DNA of 64,000 bases from Ailurus styani. Lineage: Eukaryota; Chordata; Mammalia; Carnivora; Ailuridae. The notes beneath the pieces are model-generated. The model saw only the letters and a list, made by a program, of their open reading frames with translations. It searched no databases and had not been told where the DNA came from. Location of the stretch: the NCBI GenBank assembly GCA_002007465.1, contig LNAC01000039.1, positions 1,180,997 through 1,244,996 on the forward strand, written 5' to 3'. Made by a program: the position numbers and the translations under genes. Positions 1 through 12,299 of this stretch are shown here, piece by piece. Position 1 is the stretch's first letter; the number at the start of each line of letters is the position of its first letter.

Positions 1-472
1 TTTAAGGAAAGCTATTATTTCAAGCACATGTCAAGATGATTAGGAGGGGGGTGTAATGAATTACAGAATAACCAGTGTTTTTGCCTGAGAGGTCCTTGAA
101 CCATTCTGTACCTCCTGGAAATTGTTTACGTGCACAAGTCCTGTGATCATGGGGCTATGATTAGCGGATGCTGACAGTGTGACAGCAGAGGAAGGCATGA
201 ATCACCACTGCTCCATATAGGAGAGAGCTGAGCAAAATCAACTCTGTCTTACAGTTGGACTTCTTTTTCCACATTCTCCCTAAATCCTGGTGACTTTGTC
301 CTACAGGACAGGATGGGGAAATAGTGGGAAACTAATGACAAATGAATCCCACTATATTGGGAAATTCCACTTCTTCCTATAACTTTAATCATTTGGGAGA
401 ATTATAATTTCTTAATTTATACCTAACAGTTAATAATCTCCCACCTTTTCTCCATATTGATCCATTGATTCA

Positions 473-547
473 TTATATATATATACATATATATATATAC
501 ACATATACATATATATACATATACATATATATATATATACATATATA
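473..547. repeat. AT/AC-rich microsatellite (SINE tail)
   Basis: Alternating TATATACA-type units lie directly against the T-run of the adjoining minus-strand Can-SINE, and both sit inside one target-site duplication. The microsatellite therefore appears to have grown from the SINE's own A/T-rich tail. Confidence 0.85.
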
Positions 548-732
548 TTTTTTTTTTGAGAGGAAAAGAGAGAGAGGGGGCAGGGAAAGAGGGCGAGGGA
601 GAGAGAGAATTCCAAGCAGCCTCCACATTGAACACAAAGCCTGATGCAGGGCTTAATTTCACAACCCAGAGACCATGACCGGAGCTGAAACCAAGAGTCA
701 GAAGCTCAACCAATTGAGCCACCCAGGCACCC
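548..732 (-). mobile_element. Can-SINE, older type, antisense
   Basis: Read on the minus strand it starts GGGTGCCTGGGTGGCTCAAT, has the tRNA-like A-box and B-box region (GGTCATGGTCTCTGGGTTGT), a CT-rich body and an A-run at the low-coordinate end. Flanks GATCCATTGATT (459-470) and GACCATTGATT (733-743) form an imperfect target-site duplication, which fits an old insertion. Any open frame across this stretch is just SINE sequence. Confidence 0.93.
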
Positions 733-744
733 GACCATTGATTT

Positions 745-3160
745 TTTTTAATTGAGCTCCCCAAAGTGCCCAGCACTGCATTTCTAAGATGGTTCTATCA
801 ATAGGAACACATTCATTTCTCCTCACTCTGTGCTTTTGTTGCCTCAAGAGCTCAAGATAGGAATGCTACCAGTCAAGAGAAGATCAATAACACTTGATGA
901 CTTTCCCCAATCTCTAAGAAATATCCACCAATGAATTTGACAAGATGATTGAGTCATAATAAATATGTCACAGCATTAGAGATATTTTGTTATCATCACA
1001 AAATGATTGGAAAAGGTAGTCAGAAAAATGTCATTCCTGAACATAGTTAGAAATGTCTACCTTCAGCAACATCTGTACAATATTGCTTGGTTGAGATGTT
1101 CTACCTGCCAGCTGAAGCAAAGAACTAGGACAAAATGTGGTGACACGTGAAACTGCCTAAATCAGTCACAAGACATTAGTTTGCTTCGAGTATTGCCATT
1201 ATTAGATTGCAGAAGACTTTGCAGCTCTTAATTCCTTGAATTATTTATGTCTGACTCTATGAGCAAAGTATAGCCATTCCATATATTACTGTCCATTGGA
1301 GAGAAGTTCTTAAACAAAAGCAGATGCACTTTCATAGTCACCCATGTTGGAACTGGGAACACGGCCTCCTCTTATCTTCCCAAGGGTCCTTTCTTATCTA
1401 AGTCTGAAAGGCTGCCCCTGTCTAACGAATGGATGATAAGTTGGGGAGACAAGTTAACTATAGGTAACCAAGTAGAAAACATCCTCAGAATGACATGAGA
1501 TAAGACATTTAAAGAGAGGTGATGTCATCTTCTGATGTCTTTCCAGTGATTTCCTTAGAAATCTGTCCATGATCACTCATATAGAGGCAGAAAAAACAAA
1601 AAACAAAAACAAAAAAAACACAACCCTGGTGTTAGAGGAGGACCTTTATCCACAGCTGAAACTGATGAAGCCTCCTGGCAAAACCCCAAAGCACTTTGTT
1701 TCCTGTCTTCTCAAAGTCTTGACCTCCAGTATTTAAGGAACCAATAACATGTTCTCATTTCTCGAGTTATTTTTCTCATGCAACCCATGGCAGCTGTTTG
1801 CCAGCTCAGCATTCAGACTAATTTGTTACAGAAAATGGGGTTAATGTGTGTTTACCAAGGTCTAAAGATTAGCAAAAGGCCTAAATATATGTTATGTGCA
1901 ACCAAATAAGATGTGTAATACTTTCATAGTTACGTGTATTGTAAAGTTAGGACCTTGAGATTCAGAACATTTAATTTCTAGATATGTTCCAGTTTCTCAT
2001 TTGTTTTGTTTTTCCTTGAAAAATAGCATGACAAAATATGCTGATAATCATTTAACTTAAAAAAAAACTTTCTGAAAAGAAATAAAATTTCTGTACTAGC
2101 TACATATAACTACTACTTAAAATATTTTTCTTACAGGAACCATGTGATTTATATTCAGCTCAACAATCTTGCATACTTGTTTTGGGACTTAAAGCTTCTG
2201 TACAGATCATGGGAAAGAAAAGAATAGTACATAGATTGTGTTCATTTTCTTCAAATACTAAAATTTTACAGGTGCTCATCTTAAATATATCATGTTACTA
2301 TCTGCCCCCACTTGAAAAAAGTATTAGTGGTATTCAAATACAAGAAGGAAAAACTGATATTTGATTGTCCCATTGTCAACCAAAATCCATTAGAAGCCAC
2401 ACACATTTACTTCCTTAAAAAAGAAGTTCCAGGAACTCTCTCAAAAGAATGAATGAGAAAGCTTCCCAAGCAATAGCCAGCACATTGTTCCCTTGTCCTG
2501 TTGGGGGTTTTGCAGCACTAGGGGAAAAGGTATCGAGCTGTGACAACATTTTCTCAAGTTTAAAGCCTTCTCAAATTTTGGAGTTTGGGTCCAACTTAAG
2601 TATTTTGGTGCTTGATAATATATATCCTTGGCCAAATGCAACTTCCCGTTTCTAAGAAGGGAAAAGGCTGGAATAGTATAGTAAAAAGGATCATAGGGCT
2701 TCTTAGATATCAAAGAGTGCTCACAAAAACCACATTTTGAGGAGTTAAGTGTAAATGAATCAGAAACTTATGGCTTACATTTCCCTGAAAACACACATGG
2801 ATTTTAAAAAGAAATGAATGAAAAAAAATGTCCCCAACACAATACATTTGGTATATTGCCCACCAGCATTTAAAAGAAAATAATTCAATACTTGCAGCAG
2901 ACAAGGGATAAAAGGGATCTGCCTAGGCTTGGTCTGAGAGTACACGCATGTATCTCAGCTGTCAATAGCCCAGAATAACTACCTTCAGGGCTACTTCCTA
3001 TGACCCAAACCAATTAAAGCACAAAAGCACACACTTTTTTAACTTAAAACAGTAAACAGTTCCTTCGTTGCTAAACATTTTCTTCAGCAAATAAAAGCTG
3101 AAAGACACCAACCAGTGGCAATGAACAAAGTAAAACAATACATTGTTCTTTACTTAAATA
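745..3160. other. No gene recognised; single-copy-like sequence
   Basis: AT-rich sequence without a recognisable repeat family apart from an A-rich (AAAAAC)-like stretch near 1591-1622. Open frames (e.g. 2182-2364 +, 2441-2713 -) are short, lack recognisable domains and are what chance would give. Confidence 0.5.
1591..1622. repeat. A-rich low-complexity run
   Basis: Runs of A broken by single C residues. I found no SINE body next to it, so origin as an element tail is not shown. Confidence 0.8.
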
Positions 3161-3164
3161 CTCA

Positions 3165-3260
3165 CTTATTCATTTTTTATTTATTCATTTTTTTTCCACA
3201 AATATTTCCTGAGCAGGTACAATGTGTCAAGCACCATTCTGGGCTCAGGTGACTTAATAG
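3165..3260 (-). mobile_element. L2 LINE 3'-end fragment, antisense
   Basis: Contains the antisense L2 end pattern: ATTCATT-rich stretch, then AAATATTTCCTGAGCAGGTACAATGTG and a GGGCTCAGGTGAC segment, matching the usual 'TATTGAGCACCTACTATGTGCCAGGCACTG' layout with heavy divergence. Confidence 0.65.
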
Positions 3261-3989
3261 AGCAGTTGAGGCTGTGTATTTATGAAGTTTACTATAACAG
3301 GAAACCTTCCCTGTCATGTTGCTGTTGTGAAGCAATCCATTAGCAATTGTCAAAACTTGGATTTGGTTGTCTGGGTGACTAACTCTGTGTACGTCCTGAA
3401 CATCTGGGGAAGGTGGAAGAAGAAAAGGTCCCAGAGGGCCCTGAGTGGGTATTATAATAGGTAGGCCTCATCCTTACTTGGGTTGGCTTCCCAGAAAGGA
3501 CACTATTGATAGCATTATGTGAATTGATCTAATTTTCAGAGAGAAGCTGATGTTATAAAACAAAGTTATGATCTTTATCAAGGGTCTCATTTTAATTAGC
3601 TATAAGTAACTCAACCATACTCAATGGAGCACAGATCTTTAACCAAGTATGAATCGATTCAACAGGGCGAGTGCTCAGATAGCATTTTATTTGTTCCCAG
3701 GTCATGAAAAGTGCTATAAGGAACAGGGAGAGAGATCACAGAGCCTAAGAAATAGTGTCAGGTGTTGCCCAGCTCTTTAGATGTCCCAGCCTACATGGGC
3801 TCCATTCAATGGCAGGACATTGAGGTGGATTTCCAACTATCCAAAAATTATCCACAGCTTCCATCTTAAACCACACACACCAACACAACACTGTTGTTCC
3901 CAGCTCTGCCCTCCCAACCTCTGTCTCCTTCCCTGTATGGCTCTACCAGTTGCTACACTTACCCAAGTAGAGACTGTACTCCCTTGCCC

Positions 3990-4110
3990 CCAGCCTTCTT
4001 AACCTCAGTCTTTGTGTTGCCTTCATTGTTACATCCCTGGTGCCTACTTCAATGCCTAACTCAGAGTAGGTAAAAACCATTTTTCATTCAGTGGATGGAT
4101 GGATGGAAAT
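3990..4110 (+). mobile_element. L2 LINE 3'-end fragment, sense
   Basis: CATCCCTGGTGCCTACTTCA, then CTAACTCAGAGTAGGTAAAA and a terminal GGATGGATGG tract follow the order of the L2 3' UTR (CCCAGTGCCTAG, CACATAGTAGG, TGAATGAATG). Confidence 0.6.
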
Positions 4111-4267
4111 ATGAGCTTCCCTGGAAATTTTCCTGGTCTGTCAGAGGTTCCTAGTCTGTCAGAAAATAATGCTTCCATGCTTCCTGGTCAGAAGCCCCTG
4201 CCCAGTTGTCCTTATCAGTGAACCCCTGATAGAAGTCAACACAAGTGAACTTTCATTGTCAAAAAGC

Positions 4268-4430
4268 CCAGAGCTCAAATTCCAGTTCTCCTCTTTATTA
4301 GGTCTATTACCTTGGCCAATCACTTTCCATCTCTGGGTCTCAGGGCCTCATATCAGTCTCCTCTGGTTGCTGAAGGTAGCATAAGATGGGCTCCGCAAAG
4401 CACTGGGCATATGCTAAACTCTCCCTCCAT
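4268..4430 (+). mobile_element. MIR SINE fragment, sense
   Basis: AGAGCTCAAATTCCAGTTCT, ACCTTGGCCAATCACTT and CTCTGGGTCTCAGGGCCTCA follow the MIR core (GGGTTCGAATCCC, ACCTTGGGCAAGTTACTT, CTCTGTGCCTCAGTTTCCTC). An ancient, diverged copy. Confidence 0.65.
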
Positions 4431-4503
4431 TTCCTAAGGCAAATTCAAGTCAGTTTAGCTAGAAAAATAACCACATCCAATCAAATTTTATTTAAGAACT
4501 CCT

Positions 4504-4705
4504 TGGGCTGGGTGGCTCAGTGGGTTAAAGCCTCTGCCTTCAGCTCAGGTCATGATCTCAGGGTCCTGGGATCGAGGCCCGCATCGGGCTCCCTGCTCAG
4601 CAAGGAGCCTGCTTGCTCCTCTCTCTCTGCCTGCCTCTCAGCCTACTTGTGATCTCTCTCTCTCTGTCAGATAAATAAATAAAATCTTTAAAAAAAAAAA
4701 AAAAA
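4504..4705 (+). mobile_element. Can-SINE, young mustelid-type
   Basis: Full-length copy: head GGGTGGCTCAGTGGGTTAAA, B-box region, GAGCCTGCTTGCTCCTCTCT, TAAATAAATAAAATCTTT and an A-tail of about 17. Target-site duplication AAGAACTCCT at 4494-4503 and 4706-4715 is perfect. The head reads TGGGCTGGG where GGGGCGCCTGGG is usual, so a few 5' bases are lost or changed. Confidence 0.97.
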
Positions 4706-4715
4706 AAGAACTCCT

Positions 4716-7430
4716 GAGGAGGAGGCTGGGAACAGCAGAGGAAAGCCGGGGGTGGGTGGGTCTCAAGAAAACTGTCACCAACATTTTCTTGAGAATGGCT
4801 ATTTCTAAGGAGGGTTGCCAGGGAAACCACTGGAAGGGAGCTGGAAAAAGGAGACAGGGTTGGTCCTAAAAAGTGTTAGACTCAGAATATGTCAGGAGGC
4901 AGTGACAAAGTCAATGGTCTCCATAGTGCATGAGCTGACCCACTGGGATGTGGAAACAAGCTTTAAAAATCCCTATTTATAGTTCTTTAATCCAAAAAAA
5001 TAGTTTTTATGAATTAAGCTTTATCAGTATCTACTATAGTGCTTGGGATTGGCCTCCTCATTTTATCCATAGTCAAGAGGTCAAGACCACAGTGACAGCT
5101 CAGGAGGGGTCCCAAGGGAGAGGGTTCCCTTGGTAGATAGTAGGGCCAGGGGATTGCAATGTATCACAGATCACATGTGCCTGGTTAAGTGGCCTTCCAG
5201 CTCATATAATCTAGTTTTAACTAAACTAGGCTTCTCAAAACAGTCAAGTGGCCCAAAAAGTTTCTTTTAAAGAAACTCAGGATTAAAAATAATACTAGTA
5301 ACATGAGGATCAGTAAACAAGAAACTAGTAAAGCTAACACTTCTACCATAAGAGCTATTCATCATCCACATTGTGAGACCAAAGCAATAATGATCACATC
5401 AAAACTGACATATTAAATCACACTGCTCTCATTAAAAGTACTATTAAAAATATTAATCTCAGCAAGAGCAAAATGGTCTTTCATACTAAATAAAAATTAT
5501 GCTTAAAACATTGTTGCAACCCTAGCTCATGCCTTTAAAAGTTATATATTGTGTATGCCTTATAAAATATATACTTTGAAGTAGTAGAACATGCATATAT
5601 TTTATCCATAAATCAGTAGGCATACATTAGAGGCACAGGCTCATAATTTTCTCCTGACAGGGATTTCCCCTAAGTTGGGAGACCCTGCTCTAGAAAGCAG
5701 TTTGTACCTGGACATGCTACAGGAAATCACCTGGTTGCACTGAACAGAGCCCTCCAAGTGTGAATCAGTGAGAGCCAAGCCCTGTCTGGGTTCCTGGAGA
5801 CCACCAACAGTCAATCATTGGACAGGATCCACACTGGCGGATGCCCCAGAGCAAACAAGTGGTCAGCATCCAAGAGTGGGGCCCAGGCAGGGAGATCAGC
5901 CCATGTGAAGACCACTAACATTAGTAGACATTTATGGCCCTATTTATACCCCTTACTCATGGAGAATATGTTGAGGAGGAAGTTGAAAGAAAAATGGAAT
6001 TTGGCTTTTGGAACAAGAAGGGGCAAACTTTCAATTGCTGCTAACAGTCTGGGGGAATACAACAAGATAGGATTCAAAGATAAGAACCCACAGGAGGTAG
6101 TGAGATAAGATGACTCAGCCCAGGGCAGAGATGCAGAACGAAATGGACTACTATTCTACCAAGTGAAAACAAGGAAGGAAGCTCCCTTCATGCCAGGATT
6201 CTCAGTTTGAGACATAACAATTAATAATGACATGTTTAACAATGGCAGAAAGGAATGCAGGAAAGAGAAGGGGTAGTGCTCAGGTCCAGCCTGACTTAGG
6301 GAACACAAAACAGGCAGGTGCCATTTTGACAGTTGGCTGAGCCCTCTGAGGAGGGCGCTGCCTCAGAAGTTAATGCTGCCAAGAAACTCAGTACACAATG
6401 AATCAAAGTGGAAAGAGGATGATGTTTTTGCTCCATCAACCTCCCCACCTTTCCCTTTCCTCCATATGCTTGGACATTTTTAGTAGCCAGCTAGCAGGGG
6501 ACAGTGTGAGGAACACGGAGAAAGGAGGTAGATAGGTTTACTGAGGAGACAATAAAGGAAATACACCAAGAGGATGAGAAAAAGGGAGGAGTAAAAGTAA
6601 AGAGGAGAAATGGAAGTAGTTGACCATAGAAATTGGAACGAATGTACAGAAACACTTAAAAAACCAATAAAATAAAAAGACAAAGGATGATGAAAATAAT
6701 GGGGCTGAGACATTGAGTTACATCAAAAAAGATTAGGATGGGGGGGCCATCCCTCATTTTGGGAATGATAAAATTGCGTCTCTGTCCACTCCCCCAGAAG
6801 GCAATCAGCGTGCCCTAGGGCAAAGAGGAACACCCAAGCCCCCTGCCTTTAGGCCACCGCTCTCTCCTCACCCTCTTGTTAGTCAAACAACCAGCCATTT
6901 TCCTCAAGGCTTAAGCCTTTGAATCATGAGGATCTAAAGACAGCCAGATTGTTGAGCTCAAAATCCAACGGACAGCATGAAAATGAAGAAAAGGAAGTGA
7001 TAATAAGGGTGGAAAAAAAGATATTAAATGACTGGGAATATTCAAAGCCAATAGCAGGAGAAACTTAACATGAGAATTAATAGTTTGCATAACACTTCCT
7101 CACAGATGACAAGCAGCAGAAGTAAACTTGGGTTTAGGTGCCATCTTGTTCTCCGGCAACTTGCCAGGGGCAAACATGTCAGATTATGCTCTGCTTTAGA
7201 GGATAGAAGCTTTTCCTTTTGTCATCACCTGCAATTGTTGGAACTAACACAGCTTTCTACTTTAAATCTGAAGGAAATGGGCTTAAGTTTGCAAATGAGC
7301 TCATATACCACTTGCAGAATTCATTCAGGAGTTCCATATTGAGCTTTGGCAGTCCTATCATCACCATGGCTGACAAACTTGACCTTTAAACTTCCAAAGG
7401 AATTCAGGACAAGTGGACAAGAAGAACTCT
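4716..7430. other. No gene recognised; unassigned sequence
   Basis: I could not assign this stretch to a gene or a named repeat. A GGGAGACCCTGCTCTAG end at about 5678-5694 hints at a decayed DNA transposon but a matching left end was not found. Short open frames such as 5818-6108 (+) and 7070-7342 (+) show no recognisable domain. Confidence 0.45.
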
Positions 7431-7447
7431 TGTCAAACAAACAAACA

Positions 7448-7623
7448 GGGGCACCTGGGTGGCTCAGTGGGTTAAAGCAGCTCAGGATCTCAGGGTCCTG
7501 GGATTGAGCCCTGAGTTGAGCTACGTCCTCAGCAGGGAGCCCGCTTCCTCCTCTCTCTCTGACTGTCTCTCTGCCTACTTGTGATCTCTTTCTCTGTCGA
7601 ACAAATAAATAAAATCTTTAAAA
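7448..7623 (+). mobile_element. Can-SINE, young type, internally deleted
   Basis: Head GGGGCACCTGGGTGGCTCAG and tail AAATAAATAAAATCTTT are intact, but the CTCTGCCTTCGGCTCAGGTCATG block between the A- and B-boxes is mostly missing (GTTAAAGCAGCTCAGGATCT). Flanking CAAACAAACAAACA (7434-7447) and the CAAACAAAAC after the tail are consistent with a target-site duplication in an AAAC-rich site. Confidence 0.95.
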
Positions 7624-8242
7624 AAACAAACAAAACTACTCAGAGTTGCATTTTCTAAAGATATTATGTTAAACAAGTTATTCAATGCTAAGCAAAACAT
7701 GTTGACTTAAAGACAGTGAGAACACAACTTTTGATGCCTGAGCTTTTTCTTAAATAGTTAAAGCTGTTCATTTTGCTTTTACTCATGTACATGAACAACA
7801 CATCTTATGCAAATTTTCCCTCTCTCTAGTTAATGTGGAAAAGTGATATAGACCTTATATGAAACAGAACTTGATTTTTTCCTCTAATTTTGTATCATAA
7901 CAGTTCACAAAGATTAATTAGATAAAAGTAACATGAAAAGAAAAAGATATGAGGCACACACAATGTATGCGAAAAAGGTGTTGCTTGAGTGTTACCTGAG
8001 GTCCCAGGATATGCATTTCTGATTTTCTCCTTTGCCCAGGCTCATGGATACCCAAGTGTGGGAAAATACCACCAGAGGTTGTAAGTGTTTTTAATGCTAG
8101 GAAATTTATTTTGCATTCCATTAGCTTTCCATCCTAATTGCATCACCTGGAAAGTCTCAGTTTGGGCTACTATGGGTTTAGCCTCTAACAGTTGCTTTTC
8201 TCCCCTTTTTAATTTCAAAGCAAAGGTAGCTCTCAGCCTTGG

Positions 8243-8588
8243 GATATTCAGTAAGCAGCCATAACAAAATCCCATTGGCTAGTAGCTTAAATAACAGGAC
8301 TTTATTTCACAGAATTTATTTTCACCACAGATTAAGCATCTGGTGAGAGTTTTCTCCCCAGCTTGTAGATGGTTACCTTCCCACTGTGGCCCCACATGGT
8401 CTTTCCTTGCACATACACATGAAGACAGAGAGAGCTTTCACATTCCTTCCTCTTCTTAAAAGGACCACTCTCACAACCTCATGCAAACTTAATTACCTCC
8501 CAAAGACTGCTCCACATACCACCACGCTGGGGATTAGGGCTTCGATATATGAGTTTGGGGGAGTGAGGGACACAAACAGTCTATAGCA
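8243..8588 (-). mobile_element. MaLR-type LTR (MLT1/MST-like), antisense
   Basis: In the given orientation it starts GCAGCCATAACAAAATCCCA, goes through TTAAATAACAGGACTTTATT, GGCCCCACATGGTCTTTCC, a TCTTCTTAAAAGGACCA block, ACTTAATTACCTCCCAAAGA and ends GGACACAAACAGTCTATAGC. That is the reverse of a MaLR LTR (its 3' end first). No internal retroviral coding sequence is attached, so it is a solo LTR or fragment. Confidence 0.85.
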
Positions 8589-8589
8589 A

Positions 8590-10590
8590 CAAACAACAAT
8601 AACTGGTTTGACTTTAATAAACTCTTTTTTTTCATTATAGTTACTTTTGTAGTGACCTTGTATTTCTAGCAAGTGATAGTGGATTTCCATTTACAGTAGT
8701 GGCAAAGTAGTTACTTTCAAAATATATTTGCTAAAAAGTGAATTTTCTTAGACAAAAACATAAAGTGGAATATAACAGAGAAGGTATAAAGATATGGCCA
8801 AAATCATGAAAGTGGTAGAAAAACGACCAATTGTCCTAGGGAGCTGTGTAAGCCTAGGGAGCCATACAAGTCACTCTTAGCTTGGATAGTCTAGAGAAAA
8901 CCAAAAAGATGCATCCTTCCTTTGTTCCATGGCAAGTTGGGGCCTCCAGGGCATAAGTCACTCATGTGTAAGAAAACACAAGACCATTAGCAAGACCTCA
9001 TGGACAAAATTCAGATACCTGGCAATCTGAGATAGATCTCGAAAACTGTTCCAGATGTCCAGAAAACTCTGGTTTTCCACAATTTCTTTTTACTGGGCTA
9101 GATTCCAAGTAGGTTTGGAAAACAGAAAAATATTCCAAAATAGATGATGGAAGAGTAGAGAGAGGTTCACTATGAGGTTACCCTGTGGAAGGGTTCGTGT
9201 ATCCATCAGGACAGCCTCACCCTGAACATCAAGGGCTCTCCAAGTCAGAGAAAGCTTGCTTTCTCCCTGTTGCAGTCTGTGGTGAATCCTGCAGCTTTCT
9301 CAGGCAGCTCCCTCCCAACCTGTGACTAAGGAATCAGGCTGCTGCCTTGTTCTGCCTCCACCATTTTAACCCGTGGTTTCCTGGCCAGGTTGGCTAGGGA
9401 AGAGAGAGCTCAAGGGTTGCAGAAGGGCTTCCCAATGCCTCCACCTAGAAGTGGCACATGGCATTTCCACTCATGGTCGAAGTGGCTGGGAAATGCTGTC
9501 TCTCATGTGCCCAAGAGGGAATAGAAAACAGGATATTGGTGAGCACCCAGATGATCTAAGTGAGTATACAAGCACTCACCTTGAAGTAAATTATGAATTA
9601 CCTGGAGAATCAGTGAAGAATTTAGAAAATGTAACTGAGAACATGAAATAAACAACCTGTATTTTTCAAAAATATTTTGCCAGGAGGTCTTTGTCCCCTC
9701 ATCAAAGGTACGCAAAATATCCTTTAATATTCTTATAGGCAGAGCTGCATACTTGGGAGGTGCCTCCAGTATAAAGCACCAATAGTAACTACCAACTCCT
9801 TTGTTAAAAAGAAACTTCCAAGTTTGGTTTTGTTTTTTAAAAAAGGCCAGTAAGGGGTTTCCAAGAACAATAAAATTATTTCCTCTCCAAATAACTTGAC
9901 GATAATCTCACTGGGAATTAGAGGCTCAGTCAATTCAGTGAGTAATGTTTCTCTACTGCTCCATCATTTCTTGGATCTTTACATTTCTGTTCCATAAACT
10001 CCCTGTTACCTTTCTACAGCAAATGTCTTTGTCCCCAGAGAGTCCCTGAATTTGTAAGTGTTCACTGACAACACTTTAATCTTGACCAAAAGCCTCTGGG
10101 ATCCATTGGAACTAGGGGTTTCGTCTACCTGATAAAGTCGGCATGTTTAAAAGCAGGGGTAGAGTGACTGGGGTCACTTGTCATGAGAGACAATGAGAAG
10201 TGCAGCATTGCTGGAGATACTGGAAGATTCCATCTGGATTTTCCCACTCTAACCTATTTCTTTGGAACATGGGGGTAAGACAGACCCCAGCAAAACTACA
10301 GTCTTTCTTCATTGTTCGTTCTTTGGCTTGGCTTAAGCAAGTCTGAGGTAAAGATGGAGAACGCCTCAGGTCTTTATTTCACCAGGACTTTCTAAACTAT
10401 TAGTGACTCCAGGGGCCTGGACACCCTGAGGACTGGAACAGGTTCTAATCCCATACACAGGGAAATGCAGAGGCAGTTTGGAAACTACATTGCTTATGTA
10501 CACGATGGTGGTTCTCAAGTGATTTCTATAACAGTCCTTTGTGGAAGGCCCATAATTTGAAATCCTGGCCTAGTGGGGGCTAGGGAAAAT
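8590..10590. other. No gene recognised; unassigned sequence
   Basis: No repeat family I recognise and no coding signature. Open frames at 9373-9651 (+) and 9733-9933 (-) have no domain or flanking gene structure. Confidence 0.45.
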
Positions 10591-10596
10591 ATCACA

Positions 10597-10745
10597 TTCC
10601 ACTTTAGCCACTCTACAGTTCCTTTCTCTCATCTATGAAATGGGGATTTAAAAAATAAATACCCTGCTCTAATGATGTTTGTGAGGATTCAGTAAGATAA
10701 GGCCACAAAGCACCTGTGTGGGGACTCAAGCATCATAAACTCCTG
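10597..10745 (+). mobile_element. MIR SINE 3' half, sense
   Basis: TTTCTCTCATCTATGAAATGG GGATT, then GATGTTTGTGAGGATTCAGT AAGATAAGG and AAAGCACCTG follow the MIR order (CATCTGTAAAATGGGGAT, GTTGTGAGGATTAAATGAG, AAAGCGCTTAG). Confidence 0.75.
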
Positions 10746-10749
10746 GTAG

Positions 10750-11730
10750 GATTAGTTGAGATGGAAAATATTCCTGAGCTGCAGGGTACAATACAGGGAT
10801 TATGCAGAAGACAGGGAATTCTTCCTTTGTTCCCTTTGTTCGCATCTTTCTTTCTCAACTCATATGCATACTGACTGCTCCTTCAATTTGGTTATCCCAT
10901 TGCCATTATTCAGAGAACTATGTTGCTCCAAAATTCAGAGAAGCAAATGGAAGAAGGGAGTGAATAAAACTGGACTCGGCCTACACTGGAAGAGTCAAAA
11001 CTTTTATGAACTAACTCTAAAAGAGTTCTTTTTCCTTCCATACTGCAATCTTCCCCCCTCTTATAAAGAGGTTCCTATTGTAGCACATCATGGGCAGTTT
11101 TGAAATGCAAGTAAAATGAGATGCAGAGACCACAGTCACGTCCACACATGACCTGAAGCCTCTGTTTGACCTAGCCTCTTCAGAGGAAAAAAGAAGATTG
11201 CATCAAACTAAATGTGCTAGGACCTAGACCTTTAATTATACAGCTTCACCATCCCAAAGGAGGCCGCCACTAATTTGAAATTGTCTGGCTATTGCCTGCA
11301 CAAGTAAGGTTTGCAAGAGAACAGAGCAATCCCAAATTGGGCCATAATCGACCATAGTCTGTGCCATATAAGGCCCCCAAATAGCCCAACCAAGACCCAA
11401 ATCACCTTACAGCTGTCCTGTAGTGTAAACTATGAAGTAAATTTTCATTGATGGGGACAGCAGGCCCTCTACAAGACATTCTGTTAACCAGCAATCCACC
11501 CGTTCCTTCCATTCTGATAGCATTTATTAACTATTGAGCTGAAAGAAAAACTTATGCAGCACAACTCATTCAGAAATTTCTAGTGAGAATTGGATGATAA
11601 TAATGCCCTCACTTTGAGAGTTTTGTGTTGTATGACTTCTTTGTAATTTTTGGTGCCCTTGGCAGCTTTAAAAAGAAGCCATGACTCTTGACAAGAGTGA
11701 TGACCTAGCATATAAAACCTAATGACACAA
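10750..11730. other. No gene recognised; 115-codon frame is probably chance
   Basis: An open frame at 10756-11103 (+) starts at the end of the MIR copy and contains no recognisable domain. The rest is unassigned. Confidence 0.4.
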
Positions 11731-11734
11731 CATT

Positions 11735-12240
11735 GTTAGGAAGTTTTATAATCATTTATTTTTTACCATAAAAGCCATCCTTAAACAGTAAAGCTGGTTC
11801 ATTGCAGAAATTTTAGAGAATGTGATAAGAGGACTAAGAACTCATAATCCCACTAACCATACAATCATTGTCAACATTATGGTGTGTTTTCCTTCATTTA
11901 CGCCTATTAACCCGGATAGGTAAAATCATGCCCACACCCTCTACACTTAAAATTATATCATCAGCACTAACAATTATTGAAAATCACCTGTGAAGATCAT
12001 TTTTACAGCGTCATTCCTTTTCATTAAAGGCCATACTATTATTTACTTATTCACTCTATTAAAGTTGGACATGGCTACATCCAAGTTTTTTACTCTAATA
12101 ATTAATGCTGTTTTGAATATGGATATATTCTGTCACCATTTTAAACTATTTCCTTAAGACATACCAAATTATTGAGGTAGAGCATATGAACATCTTATAA
12201 ATACAGGCTTCTTTCTAACATGTAGTATAGAGAGAAGGTC
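11735..12240 (-). mobile_element. Ancient L1-like 3' region, antisense (tentative)
   Basis: TTTTAGAGAATGTG, CATAATCCCACTAACCATAC, TTGTCAACATTATGGTGTGT, AAAGTTGGACATGGCTACAT and ATTAATGCTGTTTTGAATAT lie in the order of an old mammalian LINE 3' region read backwards. The same family appears again near 58940-59460. Family name is from memory and uncertain. Confidence 0.45.
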
Positions 12241-12299
12241 ATACTTGCCTTTCTTATTTTTTACTTGGCCAATGATATTTGGCTGTTCTTAACACCAAG

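Noticed and set aside
423..776. 117-codon minus frame
   Set aside because: It runs through a Can-SINE and its microsatellite tail; the Tyr/Ile-rich end is just translated TATATACA.
5220..5694. hAT-like DNA transposon ending GGGAGACCCTGCTCTAG
   Set aside because: No convincing complementary left end or 8-bp duplication.
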